Origin: Betaproteobacteria bacterium
GTDB lineage: Bacteria > Pseudomonadota > Gammaproteobacteria > Burkholderiales > Casimicrobiaceae
DNA: 64,000 nucleotides
Reading direction: 5' to 3'
Assembly: GCA_013298145.1 (NCBI GenBank)
Contig: JAAFJO010000006.1
Span: 62,001 to 126,000 of the forward strand
The position numbers and the translations under genes are program-made. The notes below the pieces were generated by a model. It was not told where the DNA came from. It worked only from the letters and a program-made list of their open reading frames with translations, and ran no database searches. Shown one piece after another: positions 28,971-37,008 of this stretch (position 1 is its first letter; each line of letters opens with the position of its first letter).

Positions 28971-29150
28971 CTAACCTTTTCGCTAAAGCGCTTATTCGAT
29001 AGGGGCAAAGTACCAATATTTGCTATTTTCGGAAATGCACAAATACCAACGCTAGCCCAATTTAAACAACGGTTACGTATTGCTATTTATTTTGTAATTC
29101 ACTACTCATCTTGCGTGCCACCCAACGCGAACGCTGTCTATGATTATGTG

Positions 29151-30128
29151 ATGAAACTTTTAGTCCTTGGCGGTACGCAGTTTTTGGGGCGGCACGTCGT
29201 TGAACATGCCATTGCGCATGGGCACGAGGTAACGCTTTTCAATCGCGGGCAACGCAATCTCGAACTCTTCCCCGATGCGCCACGGCTGATCGGCGATCGC
29301 AATGGCGACATGAGCGCACTGTCAGGGCTCAGCTTTGATTCGGTGATCGATTGCTGCGGCTACACGCCAGAACAAATGACCCGCACTGCAGAAGCGCTGG
29401 GCGATGCTGTGCCGCACTACGTGTTCATCTCGTCGATTTCAGCCTACGCTGCTCGCCCACCGCACGAGCGCTACGACGAAACAGCGCCCCTCGTTGAAGG
29501 CGATACAGGTTACGGCGAAGAGAAAGCACGCGCCGAACAAGCGATTGACGCAGCCTATCCGAAACGCGTTGCCATCGTGCGACCCGGGCTCATCGTTGGG
29601 CCTCACGATCCTACCGGCCGCTTCACCTATTGGCCGCTGCGTTATGCGCGCGGCGGGAGCGTGCTAGCGCCCGGTCGACCAGAACGTCCCGTGCAATGGA
29701 TCGACGTGAGAGATTTGGCCGAATGGATTGTGATGCTTTGTGAATCAGGCACAACGGGTGCATTCAATGCAATCACCCAAGCCGATCAGTACACGATGAA
29801 AGCACTCACCGAGGCGTGCGCCGCGTTGCATGCTTCAGCCGTTCGCACTCATTGGATTAACGATGAATCGCTCCTCGCGAAAGGCGTCGCGCCGTGGAGC
29901 GAGCTACCGCTTTGGATTCCCGAAGACGACCTAGACGCGGGCGGATTGATGCTCGCGAAAGCGGATCGCGCCATTGCGGCAGGGCTTCGCTTTCGGCCCA
30001 CTGAGGTCACCGTCCGTGAAACGCTTGAATGGGCGCTTACACTCAGCGACGAACATCCCGCGTGCGGTATCGGAAAAACGCTAACACCTGAACGCGAAGC
30101 AACGTTAATCGCCGAGTTTTCAACCTAG
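29151..30128 (+). CDS. NAD(P)-dependent epimerase/dehydratase family protein
   Basis: Extended-SDR Rossmann protein of 325 residues. The start at 29151 puts the cofactor motif LLVLGGTQFLGRH at the N-terminus, as in the family; the open frame extends 65 codons upstream without homology. FNRGQRN is a typical second strand. The active-site region reads YVFISSISAYAARPP and TGYGEEKARAEQ (Tyr-x-x-x-Lys). The protein resembles the NAD-dependent reductase group related to plant CSP41/isoflavone reductase-like proteins; the substrate is unknown. An AT-rich promoter region lies upstream. Confidence 0.9.
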   Translation: MKLLVLGGTQFLGRHVVEHAIAHGHEVTLFNRGQRNLELFPDAPRLIGDRNGDMSALSGLSFDSVIDCCGYTPEQMTRTAEALGDAVPHYVFISSISAYAARPPHERYDETAPLVEGDTGYGEEKARAEQAIDAAYPKRVAIVRPGLIVGPHDPTGRFTYWPLRYARGGSVLAPGRPERPVQWIDVRDLAEWIVMLCESGTTGAFNAITQADQYTMKALTEACAALHASAVRTHWINDESLLAKGVAPWSELPLWIPEDDLDAGGLMLAKADRAIAAGLRFRPTEVTVRETLEWALTLSDEHPACGIGKTLTPEREATLIAEFST

Positions 30129-30156
30129 CTAAAGACAGTCAGCCGTTAGGATTTTT

Positions 30157-30693
30157 ATGATCACCACCGCCTATTGCCAACACATGGCTCGCTACAACCG
30201 CTGGCAAAACCAGTCGGTCTATGCGGCGTGCGAAAAACTCACCGACGATACGCGAAAGCGCAACATGGGCGCGTTTTTCAAGAGCATTCACAACACACTC
30301 AATCACTTGATGGTTGCAGATCGGCTGTGGCTATCGCGATTCGATGGTGAACCTGCAGGTGATATTTACTCGCTCGATCAGGTGCTCTACACCGATTTCG
30401 AAGAGCTCAAAAAGCAACGCGGATTCACCGATGATCGCGCTGATCGATACATCGCGACACTCACACAAGCGCGTATTGATTCAGCGCTTACGTTTCGTCG
30501 CGTCGGCGGAAACAAGGATGAAGTAAGTATGCCCATGCATATTTGCTTGATGCACTACTTCAGCCATGGCACACATCATCGCGGGCAAGTCACCACGCTC
30601 CTGATGCAATGCGGCGTTGATCCGGGCGTCACCGATTTGCCGTGGCTTCCAAAGGATTTTGCATCACCGATTTTCGGGCTCGGTCAGGGGTAG
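30157..30693 (+). CDS. DinB-family metal-binding protein
   Basis: Four-helix-bundle protein of 178 residues. Metal-ligand histidines are visible in NTLNHLMVADRLWL and HYFSHGTHHRGQVTTLL, the classic DinB/YfiT pattern. Family members bind a divalent metal and some act as thiol transferases, but the function here is unknown. It starts 28 bases after the epimerase gene and is probably co-transcribed. Confidence 0.92.
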   Translation: MITTAYCQHMARYNRWQNQSVYAACEKLTDDTRKRNMGAFFKSIHNTLNHLMVADRLWLSRFDGEPAGDIYSLDQVLYTDFEELKKQRGFTDDRADRYIATLTQARIDSALTFRRVGGNKDEVSMPMHICLMHYFSHGTHHRGQVTTLLMQCGVDPGVTDLPWLPKDFASPIFGLGQG

Positions 30694-30713
30694 TTTTCGC
30701 CCGCGTGATCGTC

Positions 30714-32282
30714 TCAATCGAATAGCGATCCCTGCCGCTCTCTCGATTGCGCTTCTCGCTCGAATTTAGTGATCTTTGGCGTGCCCTCGCGTGCGGGGTT
30801 CCTTGAGCCATGCTTCTCATAAACGCGCTTTGATTCCTCGCGGACAGTTTGGCTTTTCCGCAGGGAATAAATCTTTTCCTTCGCTTCACGCATCGACGCC
30901 ATTTGATCGACGATCGGTGCACGATAGATTGACGCGTCAATATCTGCGCGCCACGGCGTATGGATGAGTGCGCCGCTCAAATGAGCGAGCTCAGGCACCC
31001 ATCGGCGGATGAACACACCCTCCGGGTCTTGATCGATACTTTGCTTCACCACGTTATAGATGCGAACGGTATTGATACCGGTAACGCCGCTTTGCATTTG
31101 CGCTTGAGACCAATGAATGCCGGGCTCAAAATCGATGAACTCGCGTGCGAGATGTAAGCCCGTGAGCCGCCAATGAAGCCACAAGTTGTAGCTCGCGAAA
31201 CTCATGAGCATGGCGCGCATCCGAAAGTTAATCCACCCCGTCGCGGCGAGGCTTCGCATGCAAGCGTCAACAAACGGAAAACCTGTTCTTCCTTCACACC
31301 ATGCACGATATCGGCGAAGTTCGTCTGGTGTGAGCACGTCGATGGACTCCGCTTCGTGTCTCAGCCCATCAAACCCGCGATGCACGTTGCGAAACTCGAT
31401 TTCGGGTTCGTCTTCAAGTTTCTGGATGAAATGGCAATGCCAGTGCAACCGCGCTTCAAAACTCTTGATGGACGCTAGAAATCCATCGGGCCGCGCGCCA
31501 AGTTCCATCGCTCGGAGCGCATCCCTGCGCTCAATCAGCGCAGCAACACACTCGCGAATGGAAATTGATCCCCACGCGAGATGGGGCGAGAGGCGCGAGC
31601 AAGACGTGGCTGCCGTGGTGGGCGAGGACATTTCGAATCGATAATACTGACCGCGCTCCATTAAAAACGAATTGAGCATACCGAGCGCGCGCTGACGCCC
31701 GCCCTTCAAGCGGCGCGGTTTATCGTCACCTGGAATGCCGAGCGCGCTCGCCGTTAATTCCTCAGTCGAACGAAATGCGACGTTGACCCAACGAATGTGC
31801 GTCGGCGCGGCGAGCGGCGCGTTCGTCATCCGCGAATTCCAATGCTTCGTCCAGCGATCCCGCGAATCCAAACACCGTACTACCGCGTTGCTCGGAAACT
31901 CGTGCCAAGACATTTCGTTAGCGCGACACCAACGAGCGACCTTTTTGTCTCGCTCGTAAGACCAACCGTTCCCGGTTTCCTCATGGCTCAAGAGCTCAAA
32001 CGCACCCACATCGCTACGAAGCGTCTCAAGCACCACGACGATATCGCCATGCATGCGAATGAGCTTGCCGCCGTTAGCAACGCACCAAGCGTCGAGTTCA
32101 CGAAGACATTCGTTTGCAAAACCAAGATGTTGAGGCGCAGCATCGGGCTGTTGCCACTGCTCGGGTTCATACACCCAAAGCGCGATGACCGGGCCGCGCT
32201 TCGCGGCTTCGCAAAGCGGCGCGTGATCCACCCATCGAAGATCGCGCTTAAACCAAACGACTTGCGGCTTAGCGGTGTCCAT
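30714..32282 (-). CDS. Photolyase/cryptochrome-like FAD-binding protein (divergent)
   Basis: A 522-residue two-domain photolyase-superfamily protein. The N-terminal alpha/beta domain begins VVWFKRDLRWVDHAPLCEAA. The FAD domain contains GRTGFPFVDACMRSLAATGW and RIYNVVKQSIDQDPEG...WVPEL. Where E. coli photolyase has TGWMHNR, this has TGWINFR, so the Asn next to flavin N5 appears to be Phe. The region equal to its WQW reads QAQM, so the flavin-proximal Trp and substrate-stacking Trp look absent. It is likely not a standard CPD photolyase. An upstream TTG at 32300 is an alternative start. Last gene of the photolyase operon. Confidence 0.88.
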   Translation of the reverse strand: MDTAKPQVVWFKRDLRWVDHAPLCEAAKRGPVIALWVYEPEQWQQPDAAPQHLGFANECLRELDAWCVANGGKLIRMHGDIVVVLETLRSDVGAFELLSHEETGNGWSYERDKKVARWCRANEMSWHEFPSNAVVRCLDSRDRWTKHWNSRMTNAPLAAPTHIRWVNVAFRSTEELTASALGIPGDDKPRRLKGGRQRALGMLNSFLMERGQYYRFEMSSPTTAATSCSRLSPHLAWGSISIRECVAALIERRDALRAMELGARPDGFLASIKSFEARLHWHCHFIQKLEDEPEIEFRNVHRGFDGLRHEAESIDVLTPDELRRYRAWCEGRTGFPFVDACMRSLAATGWINFRMRAMLMSFASYNLWLHWRLTGLHLAREFIDFEPGIHWSQAQMQSGVTGINTVRIYNVVKQSIDQDPEGVFIRRWVPELAHLSGALIHTPWRADIDASIYRAPIVDQMASMREAKEKIYSLRKSQTVREESKRVYEKHGSRNPAREGTPKITKFEREAQSRERQGSLFD

Positions 32283-32303
32283 TACTGCAGCGATGTGCAA
32301 CCG

Positions 32304-32726
32304 CTATCGGCGCGACTCAAGTGAACGAAGGTCTGATTCCGAAAACCACTGGGGCGCGACCGACTTCCAATACGCGGTGAACCGCGAGAGTTTTCCGCTG
32401 AACTCCACGAATTGGGGCTCCGCCTCCCATTGAATGGCGCGCTTCGTGGATGCCAACCAGTCGCGAATAGCGTGGTTCGGCGTTTCCTGGGTCACGATGT
32501 CGCTTGCGCCAAGGTCATCGCACACGGCGGCGAGCGATCCGTGAAACACGCGGACATCCGGAATTTCGCTTAGACAATCGACGATGAATTGAACGCGCTT
32601 GAGCGACCAACCCTCGCGCGCTACATAGGCGGGATCCAGCACGAACACACGAGTTAAATCGCGATACGCAGCAAACACCGGCAACGCTTCATTCAGCATT
32701 TCATCGTGAACTAAAAGAATCTTCAT
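32304..32726 (-). CDS. Stand-alone photolyase N-terminal alpha/beta domain protein
   Basis: A 140-residue protein. It carries features of the photolyase antenna-binding domain: RVFVLDPAYV, SLKRVQFIVDCL, VRVFHGSLAAVCDDLGASDI and VTQETPNHAIRDWLAS. It ends with the stretch that normally links to the FAD domain (LSRFTAYWKSVAP). No FAD domain follows in the same frame. Its start overlaps the stop of the upstream FAD-domain gene (ATGA), so the two are translationally coupled. I infer it is the missing N-terminal half of that protein; homology is by eye. Confidence 0.72.
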   Translation of the reverse strand: MKILLVHDEMLNEALPVFAAYRDLTRVFVLDPAYVAREGWSLKRVQFIVDCLSEIPDVRVFHGSLAAVCDDLGASDIVTQETPNHAIRDWLASTKRAIQWEAEPQFVEFSGKLSRFTAYWKSVAPQWFSESDLRSLESRR

Positions 32727-33514
32727 CGCGAAAACGATTCCTTACCAAAGAGCTTTTTCTCAAGTGCGGGATAAGGCGCATCAAACGGACATGCGCGTGC
32801 ACGCGGGCACTGCGCGCAGTAGCGCCCCTCGGTGTAGCGCTCCAAATTTTCGCGATTGAAGAAATACGGTTTGCTCGAAAACGTTGACGCAACCCACTGC
32901 CACGACAGATGATTGCTCGCGCGATCGCCATCGAGCAGTTCGCCGTAATACCAATCGGCAGCCGCTTTCCAACTGACTTTTCGGTGATGAACGAGATAGC
33001 TTGCAAACCACATGCGAGCATGGTTGTGCACGTAGCCTGTATCCACGAGATCGCGCACAAAGCCGTCCATACACGCGAGTTCTGTGTTCGCGTTTTTCAC
33101 GTCGTCTGGCAACGGCGCGTCCCCGAGCGGTACTTTAGCTCGCTCCAAGTCCTGTTCAATCTTCTTGCCGTCACGCGCCCATACGCGACGCCAAAAATCG
33201 CGCCACGCCAACTCGAATACGAATTTGTAAGCGCCGAAGCCGCTTCGCTTTATGCCCTGCTCAGCCGCCTCAGCGAGCGTGAGCACACCGTGCCGAAAGT
33301 ATGGAGAGAGCCGCGTTACTTTTCCATCGAGGTGATTTCGCGTGCGCGCATAAGCCACGGGGTCAACACGACCGAGCGCGCGGAGCGCTGCGCTTCGGCC
33401 GCCTTCCATCACACAATCTGCGCCACTCAAATTGGGAAACAGTTCGCGAACCTGGGCATTGCGCGCGGCACGCGTCGGCGCGAGCATGAACTCTCTGACA
33501 TTTGAAGAAGTCAT
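32723..33514 (-). CDS. Stand-alone photolyase FAD-binding domain, probable iron-sulfur type
   Basis: A 263-residue protein equal to the C-terminal half of a photolyase: GGRSAALRAL, RLSPYFRHGVLTL, FVFELAWRDFWRRVWARDG, VDTGYVHNHARMWFASYL, LLDGDRASNHLSWQWVAS and SSKPYF. Catalytic-type HN (163-164) and WQW (205-207) are kept. Cysteines C148, C233, C236 and C242 match the four iron-sulfur ligands of the PhrB encoded next door, with C148 the same distance (12) before the GY-H motif; the last spacing is shorter. It lacks the N-terminal domain, which seems to be encoded by the following gene. Confidence 0.82.
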   Translation of the reverse strand: MTSSNVREFMLAPTRAARNAQVRELFPNLSGADCVMEGGRSAALRALGRVDPVAYARTRNHLDGKVTRLSPYFRHGVLTLAEAAEQGIKRSGFGAYKFVFELAWRDFWRRVWARDGKKIEQDLERAKVPLGDAPLPDDVKNANTELACMDGFVRDLVDTGYVHNHARMWFASYLVHHRKVSWKAAADWYYGELLDGDRASNHLSWQWVASTFSSKPYFFNRENLERYTEGRYCAQCPRARACPFDAPYPALEKKLFGKESFSR

Positions 33515-35043
33515 AGCGCGTTCAGGTCCTTCAGCATACGCTTCGCGTCGGTACGCACGGCTGCGCGTTCTTCGTCGGTCATCCGTTGCAAGTTTTTCAC
33601 CATTAGTGAAGTGCGCGGATTGCTTGCGAAGGTTTCTTCGTGTTTATCGAGAAAATTCCAATAGAGCGTAGAAAGCGGACAGGCCTTCGTACCGGTTCGT
33701 TGATCGGGCTTATAGCGACAACCATCGCAGTAGTTACTCATACGTTTCACGTAAGCGCCGCTCGCGACATAGGGCTTGCTCGTAAAGCGCCCGCCATTGG
33801 CAAAGAGTGCCATGCCTGCCGTATTAGGCAACTCAACCCATTCGATCGCATCAACGTAGACGGCGAGATACCAATCGCAGAGTTGTTGCGGCTCGATTTC
33901 CGCTGTGATGCCGAACATGCCGGTAATCATCAAGCGCTGAATGTGATGCGCATAACCAAACTGCAGGGTTTGATCGATGGAATGCTTGAGGCAATTCATC
34001 TGGGTCTTGCCTGTCCAATACCATTCAGGCAGGGCATTGGTGTGGCCGAAGTGATTTGCAGATTTCAGCGATGGCATGTCGATGAAGTAAACGCCGCGCA
34101 TGAATTCACGCCAGCCCAGCACTTGCCGAATAAAGCCTTCGACGCTCGCCAAATCAAGCGCACGCTTCTTGAACGCTTTCTCTGCTGCATCAACCACTTC
34201 ACGCGGATTCAGAAGCTTCAGATTGAGCGAGCTCGATAGAAGCGAATGCCAGCCGAAGTGGAGCTTTGTCCACATCGCATCTTGATGCGGCCCGAAATCT
34301 CCGAGGCGCTTTTCAATGAAATCGTCGAGCGCACTCAGCGCTTCTTTTCGGGTGACCGGCCAATTGAAGTGTTCGGTGGATCCGGGATGGTCGTTGAAGA
34401 GCGTCTCAACGAGCTCGATCACGCCTTTCGTAATTACGTCGGGCGCGAAACTGGGCGGCGTGGGTACGTTTTCTGGTCCGCCCTTGCCAAAGCTCTTGCG
34501 GTTCTCTGCGTCATAGTTCCACTCGCCGCCAACGGGCTTTTCGCCGTCCATCAAGACGCGGTGTTTCTTGCGCATCTCGCGATAGAAAAACTCCATCCGA
34601 AGTGACTTGTTTTTTCCCGCCCATTTCTTGAACTCGTCGATTGAGCACATGAAGTGTCGGTCTAGACGAAACTCAATCTCGCACTTCGCCTTTGCGCACG
34701 AAGCTTCAAGTGATGCACGAACGCGAAGGTCTCCAGGCTCAACGACGATCACGCGCTCTGGCTTCTGCGCTTTAATCGTGGCCGCAAGGCCGGTCGCGAG
34801 CGAGGCATCGGCTTCGCGATCCAGTGCACGATATTCAATCGGCCAACCCCGCGCCTCAATCTCTTTCGCGAAATGCCTCATCGCAGATAGAAAAAGCGCG
34901 GTTCGCGTTTTGTGCGACCAGACATGCTTCGATTCTTCGAGCGCCTCGATCATCACGATGCCATCGCGCCTCGGATCGAATCCATCAAACGCCGCCGACT
35001 CGCTATCGAGTTGGTCACCCAACACCAGCACCAAATTACGCAT
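33511..35043 (-). CDS. phrB: Iron-sulfur bacterial cryptochrome/photolyase, (6-4) type
   Basis: A 510-residue member of the FeS-BCP group typified by Agrobacterium PhrB, which repairs (6-4) photoproducts with light using FAD, a lumazine antenna and a 4Fe-4S cluster. The opening LVLVLGDQLDSESAAFDGFD is diagnostic. The cluster ligands are Cys351, Cys439, Cys442 and Cys455, each one residue off the published Agrobacterium positions. The active-site HH pair is 366-367 (GYAHHIQRLM). It overlaps the DUF2256 gene by 8 bases and the next photolyase gene by 4. Confidence 0.95.
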   Translation of the reverse strand: MRNLVLVLGDQLDSESAAFDGFDPRRDGIVMIEALEESKHVWSHKTRTALFLSAMRHFAKEIEARGWPIEYRALDREADASLATGLAATIKAQKPERVIVVEPGDLRVRASLEASCAKAKCEIEFRLDRHFMCSIDEFKKWAGKNKSLRMEFFYREMRKKHRVLMDGEKPVGGEWNYDAENRKSFGKGGPENVPTPPSFAPDVITKGVIELVETLFNDHPGSTEHFNWPVTRKEALSALDDFIEKRLGDFGPHQDAMWTKLHFGWHSLLSSSLNLKLLNPREVVDAAEKAFKKRALDLASVEGFIRQVLGWREFMRGVYFIDMPSLKSANHFGHTNALPEWYWTGKTQMNCLKHSIDQTLQFGYAHHIQRLMITGMFGITAEIEPQQLCDWYLAVYVDAIEWVELPNTAGMALFANGGRFTSKPYVASGAYVKRMSNYCDGCRYKPDQRTGTKACPLSTLYWNFLDKHEETFASNPRTSLMVKNLQRMTDEERAAVRTDAKRMLKDLNAL

Positions 35044-35185
35044 GGTTCAACTTTCGATTCCGGCAGCGTTCAGAGCAGTACTTCACTTGCTCCCAGTTTT
35101 TAGCCCAACTTTTTCGCCACGTCATCGGTTTCCCGCAGGCAACGCAGTCTTTTGTAGGTAAATTCGATTTATTACCTTTATGCAT
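35036..35185 (-). CDS. DUF2256 zinc-ribbon mini-protein
   Basis: A 49-residue protein. Four cysteines in two pairs (TKDCVACGKP and KYCSERCRNR) flank the core PMTWRKSWAKNWEQV, which is the DUF2256 signature and suggests a small zinc-binding fold. The function is unknown. DUF2256 is often encoded beside or fused to bacterial PhrB-type photolyases, and here its stop overlaps the phrB start. The start codon lies 23 bases after the SDR gene. An accessory or nucleic-acid-binding role in photorepair is inferred only from context. Confidence 0.9.
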   Translation of the reverse strand: MHKGNKSNLPTKDCVACGKPMTWRKSWAKNWEQVKYCSERCRNRKLNHA

Positions 35186-35208
35186 AGCTAGCCCCAATTG
35201 AATCAGCG

Positions 35209-35961
35209 CTAGCGCACTAAAGGTCTAATCGCAGTGAAGCCTCCGTCAACCGTCCAGGTCTGCCCGGTGACGCGGCGCGCGCTGTCGCTCAAAAGCCAGT
35301 GCATCACGTCCGCAATTTCCTCCGCCGTGCCGATGGTGCCGAGCGGATACTGCTTGGCACTCGCCTCCCGAAGTGCGGGGGACGAAAGAAACTTCGACGC
35401 AGCCGGTGTTTCCATCAGGCCGGGCGCAACGGCGTTCACGCGAATGCCGTTGGCGGCGTAACTTGCGGCGGCCGATCGAACCATCGCCTCAAGACCGCCC
35501 TTGGCAGCGGCAACCGCCTCGTGATTCGCGATACCGATTTGCGCGGCAATCGTCGACACAAAACAAAGCGCTGCAGGCTGGTTGGCGGAACGAGCCGCAG
35601 CGATCACTGCCGAGAGCATGAAAAACGCGCTGTCAAGATTGGCTCGCATCACGTCGCGATACTGCGCTTCGGTCGTGCGTGCGGCGGGGGCGAGCACGAT
35701 ATTGCCCACGCAATGCGCAAACTGCGTCGGTGCGCCGAGCGATTCTGTGCACGCGGAAACGGCAGCCACCGCACCTTCGTGCGTGCCGACGTCGCTTACG
35801 ATGTGCAGATGCGCGTCGCCAAACGCTTCGCGCAACTTGTCAGCCGAGCGACCGACCACCGCGATCTTGGTGCCGGACACTGACGCGTCGGCTTCAATTG
35901 TCTTTACGAGCGCACGGCCAAGACCACCCGCCGCTCCGGTCACTAACAACACCTGTGACAT
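35209..35961 (-). CDS. SDR-family oxidoreductase lacking the catalytic tyrosine
   Basis: A classical-length (250) short-chain dehydrogenase/reductase. The NAD(P) loop TGAAGGLGR is at 8-16, Asn108 (MRANLD) and Ser136 (FVSTIAA) are in place, and Lys154 is in AAAKGGL. The residue four before that lysine, normally the catalytic Tyr, is Val150. VNAVAPGLMETP and VTGQTWTVDGG are standard. It is the first gene of the photolyase operon by spacing. Either it works without Tyr or it has lost redox activity. Confidence 0.9.
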   Translation of the reverse strand: MSQVLLVTGAAGGLGRALVKTIEADASVSGTKIAVVGRSADKLREAFGDAHLHIVSDVGTHEGAVAAVSACTESLGAPTQFAHCVGNIVLAPAARTTEAQYRDVMRANLDSAFFMLSAVIAAARSANQPAALCFVSTIAAQIGIANHEAVAAAKGGLEAMVRSAAASYAANGIRVNAVAPGLMETPAASKFLSSPALREASAKQYPLGTIGTAEEIADVMHWLLSDSARRVTGQTWTVDGGFTAIRPLVR

Positions 35962-36139
35962 GTACTACTCCGAAAAACAGTTACCTCCCTGCTTTTCAGG
36001 CATGATTGTCGCACGCGGGAGGTTCGGCGTCTGTCGCGAAAAGCGGGCGCTGAACTATTTCTAGCCTTAAAAGTCCCTTAGCGCCTGGCAAACGCATCGC
36101 CAAATCCAGAAATCCTCAGACATCCCTTTGTGACCGTTT

Positions 36140-36991
36140 ATGTTTCGCCCCTCCAGACGCACAATCACCTACGTCGCCGCACTTGTCTCCGCTATCCTAT
36201 TCGGTGGTTGCAGCACGCTGCACCACAAACAAGGCGAATGGATTTTTAATCCGAGTGATCGAAGTTGGGGCAATAGCGCCCAAGCCGCCGCCGACATGCA
36301 AGATGCCTGGATTGAGTTCCCTTCGAAAGTGTCGGCGGCTCCCGCAAAACTCCATCTCTTGATCAGTGCTGCTGAGAAAAAAGACGCACCCATCCTGCTC
36401 TATCTCCACGGCGCGCGGTGGAACGTATTCGGAAGCTCATTCCGCATCAATCGAATGCGTGATCTCGGCTTCACAGTGGTGGCCGTCGATTACCGAGGCT
36501 TTGGAAAAAGTACAAGCGAGACACCGGCTGAAGACAAAGCCTATGAAGACGCCGAACAGGCGTGGAAATGGATTGCGCAGCGCTATCCAGACCGCCCGAG
36601 ATACATTTTTGGCCATTCTCTCGGCGGCGCGATTGCCATTGAACTCGCCTCACGCGTGACGGACGAAAAAGGAACCTTGGTCGAGGGAACCTTTACGTCC
36701 GTACCCGAGGTGTTCAAAACAATGAAATGGGGTTGGTTGCCGGTGGGCTGGCTCATCACGCAGCGCTTCGATTCACAAAAGAAAGTGAGAGAAATTGGTT
36801 CGCCACTTCTCGTGGTGCACGGTACAGAAGATCGCGTGATTCCGCTTGAGCTCGGCCGCAAGCTCTACGATTCCGCTGCCCAGCCGAAGCGCTTCGTTTC
36901 GGTCGAGGGCGGCTCACATCACAACACGAATTCCATCGGCCAATCGCAGTACCGCGAAGCGCTGAAAGCGATGTTTGGTCACCGCGGCTGA
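36140..36991 (+). CDS. Alpha/beta hydrolase lipoprotein
   Basis: A 283-residue protein with a lipobox (LFGGCSTL) after a short hydrophobic segment, so it is probably envelope-anchored. The hydrolase fold shows LLYLHGARWNVFG (oxyanion strand), YRGFGKS, the nucleophile elbow FGHSLGGA, and later VVHGTEDRVIP (Asp) and GGSHHNT (His). Related to the serine aminopeptidase/thioesterase-like DUF group; the substrate is unknown. Single gene. Confidence 0.88.
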   Translation: MFRPSRRTITYVAALVSAILFGGCSTLHHKQGEWIFNPSDRSWGNSAQAAADMQDAWIEFPSKVSAAPAKLHLLISAAEKKDAPILLYLHGARWNVFGSSFRINRMRDLGFTVVAVDYRGFGKSTSETPAEDKAYEDAEQAWKWIAQRYPDRPRYIFGHSLGGAIAIELASRVTDEKGTLVEGTFTSVPEVFKTMKWGWLPVGWLITQRFDSQKKVREIGSPLLVVHGTEDRVIPLELGRKLYDSAAQPKRFVSVEGGSHHNTNSIGQSQYREALKAMFGHRG

Positions 36992-37008
36992 TGAGTCGGT
37001 TCGAATTT

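Noticed and set aside
35044..35208. The plus-strand frame across the phrB upstream region
   Set aside because: The minus strand here encodes the DUF2256 protein with clear zinc-ribbon motifs, so the plus frame is a shadow.
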